Below, piece after piece: positions 6,608 to 7,424 of a stretch of 7,424 nt of DNA. The notes beneath the pieces are model-generated. The model was not told the DNA's origin. It did not search any database and saw only the letters and a program-made list of their open reading frames with translations. Numbering within the stretch: the first letter of the stretch is position 1; the number at the start of each line of letters is the position of its first letter. Both the position numbers and the translations under genes were made by a program. Source of the DNA: Cyclobacteriaceae bacterium (lineage in GTDB: Bacteria; Bacteroidota; Bacteroidia; Cytophagales; Cyclobacteriaceae); the NCBI GenBank assembly GCA_028279155.1, contig JANQST010000429.1, forward strand, positions 1 through 7,424. Reading direction: 5' to 3'.

Positions 6608-7424
6608 TTCACTTTTTCGTTAAATTGATAACCCCTCAAGAATTCCTCTACCATCATTTTCTTTTTACCTTCCAGCTGAAGCTCCAAAATGTCCAATGAC
6701 TTATCCTTTGTTTTCACTCGAATATACGTTTTGGAATCAGATTCAATTTCGGCCAAACTTTTTCTGCTCTCTTCTTTGGATTCAGCTACATTGAAAACTT
6801 TTAAGACTTTACCATCCAGTGTGGTCCAGGCTGAAGGATAAGGAGACAAACCACGAATGAAATTTCGAACTGATGTACTTGGTTGATCCCAATCTATTTT
6901 ACAATCCTCTTTGAATATTTTAGGCGCAGATTTCAGTAGCTTATCACTTGTTTGGGCTGTGAGGGAATAATTGTTTTCAGCTATGGCCCGAGTGGTTTTA
7001 ACAACCAGTTCGCCTCCTTTTTTCATTAGGCGGTCATAAAGCGTTCCGACGGTGTCTGACTCATGAATTGGTTCTTTTTCCTGGAAAATGATCTCGCCTG
7101 TATCGATTTCATGTTTTAGAAAAAATGTTGTGACACCGGTTTCAGTCTCTCCATTTATAATGGCCCAGTTGATTGGCGCTGCACCTCTATACTGGGGCAA
7201 AAGTGATGCATGTAAATTGAAAGTGCCCAGTTTTGGCATGTTCCAAACTACTTCTGGCAACATGCGGAATGCTACGACAATTTGTAGGTCAGCATTGTAT
7301 GATCGAAGCTCTTCAAGGAATTCCGGAGATTTAAGATTTGTTGGTTGCAAAATCGGAAGCCCCGCTTTTGATGCATACTGTTTTACAGCTGATGACCCGA
7401 TCTTTTTTCCTCTGCCTTGAGGCT
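6604..7424 (-). CDS. fmt: Methionyl-tRNA formyltransferase, N-terminus outside window
   Basis: Transfers the formyl group of 10-formyltetrahydrofolate to Met-tRNA(fMet) for translation initiation. The frame is open from the stop at 6604 to the right edge; 272 residues are visible and about 40 are missing compared with the ~310-residue family. The first visible residues (PQGRGKKIGSSAVKQYA) match the conserved GRGKK region that follows the nucleotide-fold start. Catalytic residues are present at visible positions Asn69 and His71 in FNLHASLLPQYRGAAP and Asp107 in EIDTGEII, equivalent to E. coli Asn108, His110 and Asp146. The linker (APKIFKEDCKIDW, ~166-178) leads to the tRNA-binding C-terminal domain (~180-265), ending in GKKKMMVEEFLRGY. 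A TTG at 7348-7350 is an internal Leu codon, not the start. Its stop overlaps the folA ATG, and both proteins share the tetrahydrofolate pool. Confidence 0.98.
   Translation of the reverse strand, partial: PQGRGKKIGSSAVKQYASKAGLPILQPTNLKSPEFLEELRSYNADLQIVVAFRMLPEVVWNMPKLGTFNLHASLLPQYRGAAPINWAIINGETETGVTTFFLKHEIDTGEIIFQEKEPIHESDTVGTLYDRLMKKGGELVVKTTRAIAENNYSLTAQTSDKLLKSAPKIFKEDCKIDWDQPSTSVRNFIRGLSPYPSAWTTLDGKVLKVFNVAESKEESRKSLAEIESDSKTYIRVKTKDKSLDILELQLEGKKKMMVEEFLRGYQFNEKVK

Noticed and set aside
7348..7350. A TTG that could be taken as the fmt start codon
   Set aside because: The frame stays open upstream to the window edge and encodes the conserved GRGKK region of Fmt, so the TTG is an internal leucine and the gene simply runs off the window.
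7088..7420. A 110-codon plus-strand open frame at the right edge
   Set aside because: Antisense to the strongly conserved catalytic part of fmt.
1..7424. Signs of mobile DNA, phage, CRISPR, toxin-antitoxin or other defence genes
   Set aside because: All coding space is accounted for by six ordinary genes with similar base composition; there are no direct or inverted DNA repeats of note, no integrase or transposase, and no tRNA or attachment site.

Overview
The window looks like a piece of a Bacteroidota chromosome, most likely a marine or soil Cytophagales-type bacterium. The grounds are a large secreted protease ending in a type IX secretion (T9SS, Por-type) sorting domain, Ig-like and PKD-like modules, a two-component-type propeller sensor of the kind common in that phylum, AT-leaning codon use, and start codons with little or no Shine-Dalgarno signal. 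The genus cannot be fixed from the sequence alone.

All six genes lie on the minus strand, so they are transcribed from the right edge to the left edge. In transcription order they are: fmt, methionyl-tRNA formyltransferase, with its first ~40 residues outside the window (6604-7424); folA, dihydrofolate reductase (6107-6607); a 128-residue multi-pass membrane protein of unknown function (5717-6103); a DHRS7-like short-chain dehydrogenase/reductase (4920-5720); a 1361-residue subtilisin-family (S8) protease with a T9SS tail (823-4908); and the N-terminal 266 residues of an exported propeller sensor whose C-terminus lies beyond the left edge (1-800).

Spacing is extremely tight: a 4-base stop/start overlap, a 3-base gap, another 4-base overlap, an 11-base gap and a 22-base gap. 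No stretch over 25 bases is free of genes, and no terminator hairpin or recognisable promoter is visible at any junction. The first four genes read as a housekeeping, translationally coupled group. fmt consumes 10-formyl-tetrahydrofolate and DHFR maintains the tetrahydrofolate pool, so those two are metabolically related. The protease and sensor are envelope or secreted functions that either share the transcript or start from a promoter hidden inside the dehydrogenase gene.

There are no RNA genes, mobile elements, CRISPR arrays or phage genes. The most notable structure is inside the protease: after the catalytic domain and a ~385-residue region of unclear function, three diverged ~155-residue units, each an Ig-like module followed by a PKD-like module with one conserved cysteine near each end, lead into the sorting domain. 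I do not see a convincing new defence, mobile or regulatory system; the findings are modest.
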